A DNA stretch of 43,184 nt. Source: Siccirubricoccus soli. GTDB lineage: Bacteria; Pseudomonadota; Alphaproteobacteria; Acetobacterales; Acetobacteraceae. The notes under the pieces are model-generated. The model saw only the letters and a list, made by a program, of their open reading frames with translations. It searched no databases and was not told where the DNA came from. The position numbers and the translations under genes are program-made. The stretch is taken from the NCBI RefSeq assembly GCF_024178315.1, contig NZ_JAMZIK010000118.1:1-43184 (forward strand), in the 5' to 3' direction. This document shows, one piece after another, positions 24,639 through 33,600 of the stretch. The first letter of the stretch is position 1. Each line of letters opens with the position of its first letter.

Positions 24639-25631
24639 ATGCAGATGACGCGACGCGCCGCCCTGGCGGGGCTGCTGGCGGCGCCGGGCCTGGCCCCCGG
24701 GCGGGGGCAGGCGCAGGGAGCGCCGGGCGCCGGGGCGGAGTGGCCGAACCGGCCGATCCGGCTGGTCATTCCCTACCCGCCGGGCGGGCCGACCGACCTG
24801 CTGGGGCGGGTGGTGGCGCAGCGCCTGACCGCCGCCCTGCCGCAGCCCGTGGTGGCGGAGAATCGGGCGGGGGCGGGCGGCTCCATCGGGGCGGAGCAGG
24901 TGGCGCGCGCCGCGCCGGATGGCCATACCCTGCTGGCCAATGCCTCCGCCCATGTCATCCTGCCGCATATGCTGCGGCTGCCCTTCGATGCGGTGGCGGA
25001 TTTCGCGCCCATCACCTGCATCGCCGCGGTGCCGCTGATCCTGGTGGTGACGCCCGGCCTGCCGGTGCGCAACGTGGCGGAGCTGGTGGCGCTGGCCAAG
25101 GCGAAGCCGGGGCAGCTCTCCTATGCCTCCTCCTCCAATGGCGGGGCGCCGCATCTGGCGGGGGAGATGTTCAAGCTGCTGGCCGGCGTCGATCTGGCGC
25201 ATGTGCCCTATCGCGGCAGCGGCCAGGCCCTGCCGGACCTGGTGGCGGGGAATGTGCAGGTGATGTTCGACAGCCTGGCGAGCAGCGCCGCGCTGGTGCG
25301 GGAGGGGCGGCTGAAGGCCCTGGCGGTGACGACGGAGCGGCGCATCGCCGGCTTCCCGGAGCTGCCGACCGTCGCCGAGGCCGGGGTGCCGGGCTATGCC
25401 ATCACCACTTGGTACGGGCTCTGGGCCCCGGCCCGGACGCCGGCGCCGATCCTGGAGCGCGTGCAGCGGGCGGTGGCGGCGGGGGTGCGGCAGCCCGAGG
25501 CGGCGGAGCGGTTCGCCTCCATGGGCGCCGAGCCGGTGGCGCAGGAGCCGGCGGCCTTTGCCGCCTTCGCCACGGCAGAATACGACCGCTACGGCAGGCT
25601 GGTGCGCGAGGCGAATATCCGCGCCGATTGA
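24639..25631 (+). CDS. Tripartite tricarboxylate transporter substrate-binding protein (Bug/TctC family)
   Basis: This 330-residue periplasmic receptor belongs to the Bug family, typically for small carboxylates. It starts with a twin-arginine-type signal, MTRRAALAGLLAAPGLA, ending near GQAQG. Family motifs are WPNRPIRLVIPYPPGGPTDLLGR, the NRAGAGGSIGAEQVARAAPDGHTLL block and HVPYRGSGQALPDLVAGNVQVMFD. ATG 24639 follows GGGAGGAAA. No TctA/TctB membrane genes are present, as is usual for orphan Bug receptors in Roseomonas-like bacteria. Expression divergent from the CoA-transferase suggests a shared substrate route. A family-B hairpin lies 21 nt past the stop. Confidence 0.92.
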   Translation: MQMTRRAALAGLLAAPGLAPGRGQAQGAPGAGAEWPNRPIRLVIPYPPGGPTDLLGRVVAQRLTAALPQPVVAENRAGAGGSIGAEQVARAAPDGHTLLANASAHVILPHMLRLPFDAVADFAPITCIAAVPLILVVTPGLPVRNVAELVALAKAKPGQLSYASSSNGGAPHLAGEMFKLLAGVDLAHVPYRGSGQALPDLVAGNVQVMFDSLASSAALVREGRLKALAVTTERRIAGFPELPTVAEAGVPGYAITTWYGLWAPARTPAPILERVQRAVAAGVRQPEAAERFASMGAEPVAQEPAAFAAFATAEYDRYGRLVREANIRAD

Positions 25632-25652
25632 GGCGCGGCGCAACTCATGATT

Positions 25653-25676
25653 GCCCGGGGCCGTTCGGCCCCTGGC
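25653..25676 (+). terminator. Gene-end hairpin, family B copy 3
   Basis: The stem GCCCGGGGCC (25653-25662) and GGCCCCTGGC (25667-25676) closes GTTC, with one C-T mismatch at the same place where copy 2 has A-C. It begins 21 nt after the TctC stop and is followed by GGGTGG. It is probably a terminator. The rest of the gap to 25753 contains only the AGGAAAGG ribosome-binding site of the next gene. Confidence 0.55.
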
Positions 25677-25753
25677 GGGTGGAGGCCGGGGAGAGGCGCG
25701 CCTCGCGGCGCGATGTTCCCCACGGCGCAGGACAGTAGGAAAGGAAACCCCGC

Positions 25754-26758
25754 ATGCGCGCCCTGGTCTGCGAAAGCTGGCGCGAATTCGACGAGCTGGA
25801 GCTGAAGGAGATCCCGCCGCCGCCCCTGCGTCCCGGCGGGGTGCGCATCCGGGTGGAGGCGGCCGGCGTCTCCTTCGCCACCCAGCTCGTCGTCGCCGGC
25901 AAGTACCAGCGCAAGCCCCCCTTGCCCTTCACCCCCGGCACGGAGGTGGCCGGGACGGTGCTGGAGAGCACGCCGGACGTGCCGGACCCGCTGCCGCCCG
26001 GCACCCGGGTCTTCGCCGTGGTGGATTGGGGCGGGATGGCGCAGGAGGTGGTGGCGGACGCCATCCACGTGACCGCCATCCCGGACGGGCTGCCGCTGGA
26101 GCCGGCGGTGGCCATGCCGATCAGCTACCCCACCGCCGCCGCCGCCCTGCTGTGGCGGGCGCGGCTGGCGCCGGGGCAGTGGGTGCTGGTGCAGGGCGCG
26201 GCCGCCGGCGTCGGATTGGCGGGGGTGGAGATCGCCCGGGCGCTGGGGCTGCGGGTCATCGCCCGCTGCGGCGCGGCGAAGCGGGGCGTGCCGCTGGCCC
26301 GCGGCGCCGATCTGGTGCTGGACAGCGCCGAGCCCTTCCGCGACGCCGTGCTGGAGGCGACGGGCGGTGCCGGCGTCGGCGCCGTGCTGGACACGCTGGG
26401 CGGGCCGGTCTTCGACGAATCGCTGCGCTGCCTGGGGGATGGCGGGACGCTGGTGACCATCGGCTTCGCCGCCGGGGGCATCCCGCAATTGCCGGTGAAC
26501 ATCCTGCTGCTGAAGAATATCGGCGTGGCGGGGCTGAACTGGGGCACCTATTGCGGCTGGTCGCCGGGCGACAACCGGCAGCTGCATGCGCCGCGGGCCC
26601 GGGCCATCTGGGCGCAGTTGACGGAGTGGTGGGCGGCGGGCGCGCTGCGGCCGGAGGTGCATGCCGGGTTTCCGCTGCATGAATTCCGCGAAGCCATGGC
26701 GGAGGTGCGGAGCCGCCGGGCCTCCGGCCGGGTGGTCCTGAGGCCGCAGGAGGTTTAG
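25754..26758 (+). CDS. MDR-family NAD(P)H:quinone oxidoreductase-like enzyme
   Basis: This 334-residue medium-chain dehydrogenase/reductase is of the zinc-free quinone-oxidoreductase (QOR) type. The N-terminal GroES-like domain contains RIRVEAAGVSFATQLVVAGK and PLPFTPGTEVAGTV. The nucleotide-binding motif VLVQGAAAGVGLAGVEIAR starts the Rossmann domain at about residue 142. Catalytic zinc ligands of alcohol dehydrogenases are absent. It probably reduces a quinone or enone using NADPH; the substrate is unknown. AGGAAAGG precedes ATG 25754. Only 9 nt separate it from the MFS exporter gene, so the two are likely co-expressed, as with detoxification plus export pairs. Confidence 0.88.
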   Translation: MRALVCESWREFDELELKEIPPPPLRPGGVRIRVEAAGVSFATQLVVAGKYQRKPPLPFTPGTEVAGTVLESTPDVPDPLPPGTRVFAVVDWGGMAQEVVADAIHVTAIPDGLPLEPAVAMPISYPTAAAALLWRARLAPGQWVLVQGAAAGVGLAGVEIARALGLRVIARCGAAKRGVPLARGADLVLDSAEPFRDAVLEATGGAGVGAVLDTLGGPVFDESLRCLGDGGTLVTIGFAAGGIPQLPVNILLLKNIGVAGLNWGTYCGWSPGDNRQLHAPRARAIWAQLTEWWAAGALRPEVHAGFPLHEFREAMAEVRSRRASGRVVLRPQEV

Positions 26759-26767
26759 GACGAAGGC

Positions 26768-28231
26768 ATGAGTGATGCGTCGCCCGCGGCACCTTCCCTC
26801 GGTCCTCCCCCGGCCCGGACCGACCATCGGCTGATCGCGGCCATCGTCGCCAGCGCGCTCTTCATGCAGAACCTCGACAGCGCGGCGGTGACGACGGCGC
26901 TGCCCGCCATGGCGCGGGAGATGGGGGTGGAGCCGGCGCGGCTCGGCGCCGCCATCACCTCCTACCTCGTGGCGCTGACGGTCTTCATCCCGGTCTCCGG
27001 CTGGGTGGCGGACCGGTTCGGGGCGAAGCGCGTCTTCATGGCGGCGATCGCGGTGTTCACCATCGCCTCCATCCTGTGCGGCCGGGCGACCGGGGTGCCG
27101 GAGATGATCGGCGCCCGGGTGCTGCAGGGGGTGGGCGGCGCCATGATGGTGCCGGTGGCCCGGCTGCTGCTGCTGCGCCAGGTGCGCAAGGACCAGATGC
27201 TGAACGCCATGGCCTGGCTGACCATTCCGGCCATGATCGGCCCGGTCAGCGGGCCACCCCTGGGCGGGTTGCTGACCGATGCCTTCGGCTGGCGCTCCGT
27301 CTTCCTCATCAATGTGCCGATCGGGCTGCTCGGCATTGCCATGGTGGCGTGGAAGATCCCGCGCATGGCGCCGACCGACCCCGGCCCGCCCGACCTCAAG
27401 GGGCTGACCTTGCTGGGGCTGGCGCTGGCGCTGTTCATGACGGGGCTCGAGACCTTCGGCCGCGGCGTGCTGCCGCGCGGGATGCCGGAGGTGGCGCTGC
27501 TGCTGGGGGCTGGGTTCGGCTGGGCGGTGGTGCGGCATTGTCGGCAGGTGGCGCGGCCGGCGCTCGACCTCTCCCTGCTGCGGATCCCGACCTTCAACCG
27601 CTCCACCCTGGCGGGCAGCCTGTTCCGCAGCGGGGCGGGGGCGACGCCCTTCCTGGTGCCGATGCTGCTGCAGGTGGGCTTCGGCAAGACTGCGTCCGAG
27701 GCCGGGCTGGTGAGCTTCGCGACGGCGCTCGGCGCCATGGCGATGAAGCCGCTGGCGCGGCCCATCCTGCAGCGCTTCGGCTTCCGCACCGTGCTGGTGG
27801 CGGGGGCGCTGCTGGCGGCCTTCGGGGTGGCGGTGGCGGCGCTGTTCACCCCGGCCTGGCCGCTGCCGGCAATCTTCCTGCTGCTGGCGCTGGGCGGGCT
27901 GTTCCGCTCCCTGCAATTCACCGCGCTGAACACCCTGGCCTTTGCGGATGTACCGACCGCGCGGCTCTCGGCGGCCACCAGCTTCGCCGGCACGGCGCAG
28001 CAGCTATCGCCGGCGCTCGGCGTGGTGCTGGCGACGACGACGCTGGAGCTGTCCTCGCACCTGGCCGGGCGGGCGGCGATCGGGGTGCCGGATTTCTGCG
28101 TGGCCTTCCTGGTGGCGGGCGCCGTGGTGGCCGCCTCCACGCCCTTCTTCATGAGCCTGGCGCCGGATGCCGGGGCGGATGTGAGCGGCCATGCCCCGGC
28201 GGGCGGCGTCAGGCGGGCGCCGGCGGAGTGA
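26768..28231 (+). CDS. MFS efflux transporter, DHA2 (14-helix) type
   Basis: This 487-residue membrane protein is of the EmrB/QacA drug:H+ antiporter type. The first helix begins HRLIAAIVASALFMQNLDSAAVTTALPAM. Motif A reads GWVADRFGAKRVF, and the motif-C region in helix 5 reads GPVSGPPLGGLLTDAFGWRS. Hydrophobic segments are consistent with about 14 helices. DSAAV near the first helix matches the D1 motif of this group. It is downstream of the oxidoreductase gene by 9 nt. Export of a toxic organic compound is likely; the compound is unknown. No TetR- or MarR-type regulator is adjacent. Confidence 0.9.
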   Translation: MSDASPAAPSLGPPPARTDHRLIAAIVASALFMQNLDSAAVTTALPAMAREMGVEPARLGAAITSYLVALTVFIPVSGWVADRFGAKRVFMAAIAVFTIASILCGRATGVPEMIGARVLQGVGGAMMVPVARLLLLRQVRKDQMLNAMAWLTIPAMIGPVSGPPLGGLLTDAFGWRSVFLINVPIGLLGIAMVAWKIPRMAPTDPGPPDLKGLTLLGLALALFMTGLETFGRGVLPRGMPEVALLLGAGFGWAVVRHCRQVARPALDLSLLRIPTFNRSTLAGSLFRSGAGATPFLVPMLLQVGFGKTASEAGLVSFATALGAMAMKPLARPILQRFGFRTVLVAGALLAAFGVAVAALFTPAWPLPAIFLLLALGGLFRSLQFTALNTLAFADVPTARLSAATSFAGTAQQLSPALGVVLATTTLELSSHLAGRAAIGVPDFCVAFLVAGAVVAASTPFFMSLAPDAGADVSGHAPAGGVRRAPAE

Positions 28232-28306
28232 CGCCCGGCTCGGAAGGTCGTGACGTTCCAGGCCGGGTAGCGCGCGCAGGGGTGGTGTGACGGCTGCGCG
28301 CCAAAA

Positions 28307-28543
28307 TCAAGGGCAGACCGGCTGCGCGTCCGTGGACCGACATCGGTCGGCATGTCGCGCAGCCGCTATGAGCAGGCGCCCGGCCGGGAGGGCGCCGGCG
28401 CGGGCGAGGGCGGCGCCCCGGGCCTCGGCGAGGGCCAAGTGGAGTCCGCCATAGAGCAGGCGGTCGAGGCTTGTGGCGAGGCCGAGGGCGTGCGTCGCCA
28501 GGGCCGGCATCGGGGCCTGGATCTCGACCGGCATCCGCATCAC
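28307..28543 (-). pseudogene. Probable remnant of a PIN-domain (VapC-type) toxin C-terminus
   Basis: On the minus strand a frame of about 78 codons (open back to 28590) reads ATHALGLATSLDRLLYGGLHLALAEARGAAL and then RLLIAAARH. This pattern recalls the C-terminal half of VapC PIN domains, where the text is usually like YDALYLALAERxGAxLVTADRRLLAAAR. The acidic residue expected before ALYLALA and the TAD motif are absent, and there is no N-terminal half. I read it as a decayed fragment; it could also be a chance frame. No antitoxin gene is visible nearby. The flanking 28232-28306 shows nothing else. Confidence 0.35.
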
Positions 28544-28586
28544 CCGGACCAGGGCCGCGGCGGCATCGCTTCGTCCCCGGACAAAC

Positions 28587-28919
28587 TCAGTCTACGATGA
28601 AGAGCTTCGCCCCCGTCCGGGTCGAGGACCGATGCGCCGCATCGCCGAAATCGGAGACCTGGTAGCTCATCCCCGGCCGCAGGGTGAAGCGGCGGCCGTC
28701 GCGCAGCTCCGTCTCCAGCTCCCCTTCCAGCACATAGAGGATATGGCCGCGGTCGCACCAATGGTCCGCCAGGTAGCCGGGCGTGTACTCCACCTGGCGC
28801 ACCCGGATGTCGCCGATGGTGAGCGTCCGCCAGATCGCCTCCCCGGTCTCGCCCGGATGGCGGGTCTCCGCCACGCCGGACCAGTCGGTGACGGTGAAGG
28901 GCAGGGTAGGAATCTTCAT
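28587..28919 (-). CDS. DHCW-motif cupin-fold protein
   Basis: This 110-residue single-domain cupin matches a small family named for its Asp-His-Cys-Trp motif; here the segment reads YLADHWCDRGHILYVLEGEL. The N-terminus MKIPTLPFTVTDWSGV and the C-terminus HRSSTRTGAKLFIVD are also characteristic. The His residues of the motif, with a Glu in the following strand, probably bind a metal. Its function is not established. The gene is free-standing on the minus strand. A family-A repeat separates it from the upstream RND transporter gene on the same strand. Confidence 0.85.
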   Translation of the reverse strand: MKIPTLPFTVTDWSGVAETRHPGETGEAIWRTLTIGDIRVRQVEYTPGYLADHWCDRGHILYVLEGELETELRDGRRFTLRPGMSYQVSDFGDAAHRSSTRTGAKLFIVD

Positions 28920-28962
28920 CTCTGGGCCTCTGGCATCACTGTCAGGGACTGACGCTGCCCGG

Positions 28963-29054
28963 TGCCCTGCCGCGGCTTGGCCGCGACAGGCCGTGCGGTG
29001 CCTCGGGCCACCAGCGCCCCGGAGCCCGCCACGCCGCGCAGCGGCGTTGCGGGG
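28963..29054 (-). repeat. Gene-end repeat, family A copy 5 (minus strand)
   Basis: Read on the minus strand, the element starts 3 nt after the RND transporter stop, so it keeps the same orientation to its gene as the other copies. Hairpin 1 has a perfect ACGCCGC, TGC, GCGGCGT stem enclosed by CCCGC/GCGGG. Hairpin 2 is TGTCGCGGC, CAA, GCCGCGGCA with one G-U pair. Both stems differ from other copies but keep pairing. Confidence 0.75.
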
Positions 29055-29057
29055 AGG

Positions 29058-32000
29058 TCACTCCGCCGGCGCCACCGCATCCAGCGGCGCCTGGCGGCGG
29101 CGGGAGGTGAGGCGCCGCGCCAGCCCGTCGAAGCCGAGATAGAGCACCGGCGTCACGAACAGCGTCAGCACCTGGGAGACGGCGAGCCCGCCCACCACGG
29201 CAAGGCCCAGCGGCTGCCGCAGCTCGGCGGCGGCGCCCCAGCCGGCGGCGATCGGCACCGCGCCGGCGCCGGCGGCGAGGGTCGTCATCAGGATGGGGCG
29301 GAAGCGGACCAGGCAGGCCTCCCTCACCGCGGCGAAGGGTGCGGCGCCGGCGCGCTGCCGCTGCAACGCCACGTCCACGATCATGATGGCGTTCTTCTTC
29401 ACCAGCCCGATCAGCAGCAGCACGCCGATGACGGCGATGACCGAGAGGTCGAGGTCGAAATACCACAGCGTCAGGAAGGCGCCGAGCGCCGCCGCCGGCA
29501 GGCCGGAGAGGATGGTGAGCGGGTGGATCAGGCTCTCATACAGCACGCCGAGCACCACATAGACGATGGCGAGGGCGGCGAGCACCAGCATGCCCTGGCC
29601 GGCCAGCGCCTGCTGGAAGACCTGCGCCGCGCCGGAGAAGCCGGTGACGATGGTGGGCGGCATGCCGAGCTCGCGCTCGGCCTCGCGGATGGCGTTCACC
29701 GCATCGCCGAGCGCGACGCCGGGCGGGGTGTTGAAGCCGATGACCACGGCCGGCAGCTGCCCCTGATGGGAGACGTTGAGCGGGCCGGATTTCCGCTCGA
29801 TGCTGGCGAGCGCCGAGAGCGGCACCAGCCGGCCATTGCTGCCGCGGATATAGAGCTTGGCGAGGCCGGTCTCGTCCCGCTGGTCCTCCGGCAGGGCCTC
29901 CAGGATCACCTGATAGGCATTGGCCTGGCCGTAGAGGGTGGAGATCTGCCTTGTGCCGAAGGCGGAGAACAGCGCCTGGCGCACCGCATCGACCGAGACG
30001 CCGAGGGAGGTGGCGCGGTCCCGGTTCACGTTCACCTGGACCACCGGGCTGTCGATCTGCAGGTCGGTGTTCACGTCCTGCAGCTGCGGCAGCTGGTTCA
30101 GCCGCTGCTCCATCCGCTGCGCCCAGTCATACAGCTCGTCCAGCCGCAGCCCCTGCAGCGAGTAGAGGTAGAGGGTGCGGGTCTGGCGGGAGCCGAAATT
30201 CAGGTTCTGGATCGGCTGGATGAAGACGCGCAGGCCCGGGATCTGGCTGGTCTCCCGCCGCAGCTGCTGGATGACCTGGATGATGCCGGGCCGCTCATCG
30301 GCCGGCTTCAGCTCGACGAAGAGGCGGCCCTGGTTGATCGAGATGCTGCCGCCCGTCGCGCCGATGTTGGAGACGACGTTGGCAACCGAGGGGTTCTGCC
30401 GCAGCCGGCGGGAGAGCCCGCCCTGCATCTCGACCATCGCGGCGTAGGAGGCGCCGCGCGGGCCCTCGGTGTTGATGGTCAGCAGGCCGGTATCCTCGAT
30501 CGGGAAGAAGCCCTTCGGGATGATCACCGCCATGTAGCCAGCGGCGCCGAGCGAGGCGAAGAAGGCAAGCCAGACCAGCCAGCGGAATTTCAGCGCGAAG
30601 CCGAGCGCCGCGGCGTAGCCGCGCTCGATCAGGCTCAGCATCCGCTCCAGCACCCGCTCCACCAGCCCGGGATGGGTATGCGCCGGCAGGCGGGAGGACA
30701 TCAGCGGGGTGAGGGTGAGGGAGACGATGCAGGAGGCGATGACCGAAAGCGAGACGGTCGCCGCGAAGGCGTTGAAGACCCGTCCGACCACGCCGCCCAT
30801 CAGCAGAATGGGCAGGAAGACCGCGACCAGGGAGAGGGTGATGGAGAGGACGGTGAAGCCGATCTCCCGCGAGCCCTTGATGGCCGCCGGGATGGGCGCC
30901 ATGCCTTCCTCGATGTGGCGCATGATGGCTTCCAGCACCACGATCGCGTCGTCCACCACGAGGCCGACGGCGATGGTGAGGCCGAGCAGCGTCACGTTGT
31001 CGATGCCGTAGCCCATCACATACATCAGCCCGAAGGCGACGCAGAGGCTGATCGGCACCGCAACGGTCGGGATCAGCGTGGCGCTGAGCTTCCGGAGGAA
31101 GATGAAGCAGACCAGCACCACGAGGCCGATGGCGATGGCGAGGCTTTCCTGCACGTCATGCACTGCGGCGCGGATGGAGCGCGAGCGGTCCAGCATGATG
31201 TCGATATGGGCGCCCGGCGGCAGCGCCGCCTCCAGCGCCGGCAGGCTGGCCTTCACCCCGTCCACCACATCCACCGTGTTGGCGTCCGGCTGGCGCAGCA
31301 CGGCCAGCACCAGGGCGCGGTCGTCGTTGCGCCAGGCGGCGATGCGGCTGTTCGCCACGCCATCGGCGACCGAGGCGATCTCGCTCAGCCGGACCGGCGC
31401 GTTCGGCTTGCCGGCGACGACCAGCCGGCCGAATTCCTCGGCGTTCTGGGGCTGGTCGTTGGCGCGGAGGGTGAGCTGCTGCCGCTCGCCATTCATCAGC
31501 CCGACCGGGGTCGCCGAATTGGCCTGGGCGATGGCGGTCTGCATGGTGTCGAAGGCGAGGCCCATGGCGGCGATGCGGTCCGGGTCCAGCCGGACGCGGA
31601 CGGCGTAGAGCTGCTCGCCATAGGTCTGCACCTGGGCGACGCCCGGGACGCGGGAGAGCGCCGGGCTGATGATGGTGCTGACCAGGTCGTTCAGATAATA
31701 GAGCGGCTTGTCGCCGCCGGAGACGGTCAGCAGCACCACCGGCGCATCGGCCGGATTCACCTTGCGATAATTGGGCGGCACCAGCATGTCCACCGGCAGG
31801 CGGCGCTGGGCGCGGGTGAGGGCGGCCTGCACGTCCTGCGCCGCCGCGTCGATGTTCTTCGACAGGACGAATTGGACGGTGATCTGCGAGGTGTCCTGGC
31901 CGTTGATCGAGCTCATCGAATCGACCCCGGCGATGGTCGAGAGCTCGCGCTCGATCGGCAGGGCGACGCTGGTCGCCATGGTCTCCGGGCTGGCGCCGGG

Positions 32001-32153
32001 GAAATTCGCGTAGATGGTGATGACGGGGAAGTCCACCCGCGGCACGGCGGCGACCGGCAGCCGCGTATAGGCGATGATGCCGGCGACGATGGCGGCGAGG
32101 GAGAGCAGCCCGGTCATCACCGGGCGCCGGATGCAGAGTTCGGAGATGTTCAT
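29058..32153 (-). CDS. RND-family multidrug efflux permease (AcrB/MdtB-like)
   Basis: This 1031-residue inner-membrane proton antiporter has full length for the HAE1 family. It begins MNISELCIRRPVMTGLL. The proton-relay residues are present: Asp401-Asp402 in VGLVVDDAIVVLE and the Lys in LLLIGLVKKNAIMIVD. Twelve helices and two large periplasmic loops are in the expected places. The upstream adaptor gene ends 17 nt before this start, so the two form an operon. No outer-membrane factor (TolC/OprM type) is in the window, so it probably uses one encoded elsewhere. Substrates cannot be predicted. A family-A repeat follows its stop codon by 3 nt. Confidence 0.95.
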   Translation of the reverse strand: MNISELCIRRPVMTGLLSLAAIVAGIIAYTRLPVAAVPRVDFPVITIYANFPGASPETMATSVALPIERELSTIAGVDSMSSINGQDTSQITVQFVLSKNIDAAAQDVQAALTRAQRRLPVDMLVPPNYRKVNPADAPVVLLTVSGGDKPLYYLNDLVSTIISPALSRVPGVAQVQTYGEQLYAVRVRLDPDRIAAMGLAFDTMQTAIAQANSATPVGLMNGERQQLTLRANDQPQNAEEFGRLVVAGKPNAPVRLSEIASVADGVANSRIAAWRNDDRALVLAVLRQPDANTVDVVDGVKASLPALEAALPPGAHIDIMLDRSRSIRAAVHDVQESLAIAIGLVVLVCFIFLRKLSATLIPTVAVPISLCVAFGLMYVMGYGIDNVTLLGLTIAVGLVVDDAIVVLEAIMRHIEEGMAPIPAAIKGSREIGFTVLSITLSLVAVFLPILLMGGVVGRVFNAFAATVSLSVIASCIVSLTLTPLMSSRLPAHTHPGLVERVLERMLSLIERGYAAALGFALKFRWLVWLAFFASLGAAGYMAVIIPKGFFPIEDTGLLTINTEGPRGASYAAMVEMQGGLSRRLRQNPSVANVVSNIGATGGSISINQGRLFVELKPADERPGIIQVIQQLRRETSQIPGLRVFIQPIQNLNFGSRQTRTLYLYSLQGLRLDELYDWAQRMEQRLNQLPQLQDVNTDLQIDSPVVQVNVNRDRATSLGVSVDAVRQALFSAFGTRQISTLYGQANAYQVILEALPEDQRDETGLAKLYIRGSNGRLVPLSALASIERKSGPLNVSHQGQLPAVVIGFNTPPGVALGDAVNAIREAERELGMPPTIVTGFSGAAQVFQQALAGQGMLVLAALAIVYVVLGVLYESLIHPLTILSGLPAAALGAFLTLWYFDLDLSVIAVIGVLLLIGLVKKNAIMIVDVALQRQRAGAAPFAAVREACLVRFRPILMTTLAAGAGAVPIAAGWGAAAELRQPLGLAVVGGLAVSQVLTLFVTPVLYLGFDGLARRLTSRRRQAPLDAVAPAE

Positions 32154-32170
32154 CCTGCGCGCCCTTCCGG

Positions 32171-33292
32171 TTAGCGGACCGCGGAGACGCGCTGCGGCGC
32201 CGGGTTGCGCTCCACGGCGCGGCTGCCTTCGGTGACGCGCTGGGCGCCGTCGACGATGACCTTCTCGCCCGGCTTCAGGTCGCCGGTGACGACGGCGCGG
32301 TCCCCGGCCACCCGCACCAGCGTCACCTCGCGGCGGCGGGCGGTGTTGTCGGGCGCCAGGACGAAGACGAAGCGGCCATTCTGCCCGGTCTGCACCGCCG
32401 GCCCGGCGACGGTGATGGCATTCTCCTGCGCGCGCGGCGTCAGCGTCACCTGGACGTACTGCCCGGGCCAGAGCCGCAGATCGCCATTGGCGAAGCGGGC
32501 CTTCAGCAGGATGGTGCCGGTGGTGGTGTCCACCGCGCTGTCCACGAAGACCAGCTCGCCTTCCGGCGGCGGCCCGTCATCCTGTTCGATCCGCACCCGG
32601 ACATGGGCGGTGTTGTGGCGCATGGCGGCCTTCACCTCGGCCAGCCAGCGTTCCGGCACGGCGAATTGCACCAGGATGGGGTCCACCTGGGTCAGGGTGG
32701 TGATGGCGGTGCTCTCCGCCTGGCGGACGAAATTGCCGACGCGCAGCGGGATGGCGCCGAGGCGGCCGTCGATCTCGGCGGTGATGGTGGCGAATTCCAC
32801 CTGCAGCTTGGTCTGGGCGATCATCGCCTCGGTCGCCCGCACCGTGGCGGCCGCGGCCAGCGCATCCGCCTGGGCCTGCTCGTAGCGCTGCTGGGAGGCG
32901 AAGCTCTCCCCGCGCAGCGACTGGTAGCGCTTGGCATCCGCCTCCGCCCGCGCCGCCAGGGCGCGGTCGCGCATCAGCTGCGCCTCCTGCTGCGCCAGCA
33001 GCGCCTGGTTCAGCCGGGAATCCAGGGTGAAGAGGGGCTGGCCGCGCCGGACCATCTGGCCTTCGGTGACGTGCACCTGGGTGATCTGGCCATCCACCCG
33101 GGTGCGGATGGTGACGACGGATTCCGAGGCGACGATGCCGTTGGCCAGGATCTCGATGGGCACGGCGCCCTGCTGCACCGGGTCCGTGGTCACGGGCACG
33201 CCGCCGCCGGCCTGCTGGGCATGGCCGGGCGCCGCCAGGCTTCCGGCGAGGAGCAGGACAAGGCATGCAGACAAAACCACAAGACGTCTCAT
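32171..33292 (-). CDS. RND efflux periplasmic adaptor (membrane fusion protein)
   Basis: This 373-residue adaptor partners the RND permease just downstream. ATG 33292 begins a signal peptide, MRRLVVLSACLVLLLAGSLA, ending near GHAQQ. An ATG 12 codons further upstream is possible but its Shine-Dalgarno-like GGAG is too close. The order of domains is standard: barrel-sandwich (ESVVTIRTRVDGQITQVHV and EGQMVRRGQPLFTLD), alpha-hairpin (about 95-150), barrel-sandwich second half, beta-barrel (QVDPILVQFAVPERWL) and membrane-proximal domain (VVTGDLKPGEKVIVDGAQRV). There is no lipobox at the cleavage site, so it is probably anchored by interaction or an uncleaved helix. No regulator gene is adjacent. 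Confidence 0.92.
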   Translation of the reverse strand: MRRLVVLSACLVLLLAGSLAAPGHAQQAGGGVPVTTDPVQQGAVPIEILANGIVASESVVTIRTRVDGQITQVHVTEGQMVRRGQPLFTLDSRLNQALLAQQEAQLMRDRALAARAEADAKRYQSLRGESFASQQRYEQAQADALAAAATVRATEAMIAQTKLQVEFATITAEIDGRLGAIPLRVGNFVRQAESTAITTLTQVDPILVQFAVPERWLAEVKAAMRHNTAHVRVRIEQDDGPPPEGELVFVDSAVDTTTGTILLKARFANGDLRLWPGQYVQVTLTPRAQENAITVAGPAVQTGQNGRFVFVLAPDNTARRREVTLVRVAGDRAVVTGDLKPGEKVIVDGAQRVTEGSRAVERNPAPQRVSAVR

Positions 33293-33600
33293 TTTTGCCC
33301 AAACCCTCGCACGGACAGGAGCACGCATCTCCGAATTCGAGATGCCGGACCCCTCCCATTCCGCTTATACGGGCAGCTCCGCCCGGACCCACAGCCCGAT
33401 CTTACACCGCCCGGCCCGGCATACGATCGCCCGACCGGGCCATGCCCCGGCCGGCGCCGGAGTCAGCCCGATGAAGCAAGCGCCATACCACGTGATGCTA
33501 TCATGGCGGTTTCGGAAGAATCGATAAGACGGTTTTCACCGTCCCGCAGCCTCTGCCAGGGCTAGTATGCCCTCAACGCTTCGGGAGGGCCTTTCGCACC
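33293..33600. promoter_or_regulatory. Divergent intergenic region between RND operon and alpha-2-macroglobulin gene
   Basis: This 308-bp spacer is less GC-rich than the genes, especially at 33265-33300 and 33480-33545, as expected for two divergent promoters. The plus-strand gene has CGGGAGGG at about 33581-33588 as its ribosome-binding site. Possible -10-like hexamers (TAGTAT near 33564, GATAAG near 33524) lack a well-spaced -35, so no promoter is assigned. No gene is supported here. Confidence 0.4.
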
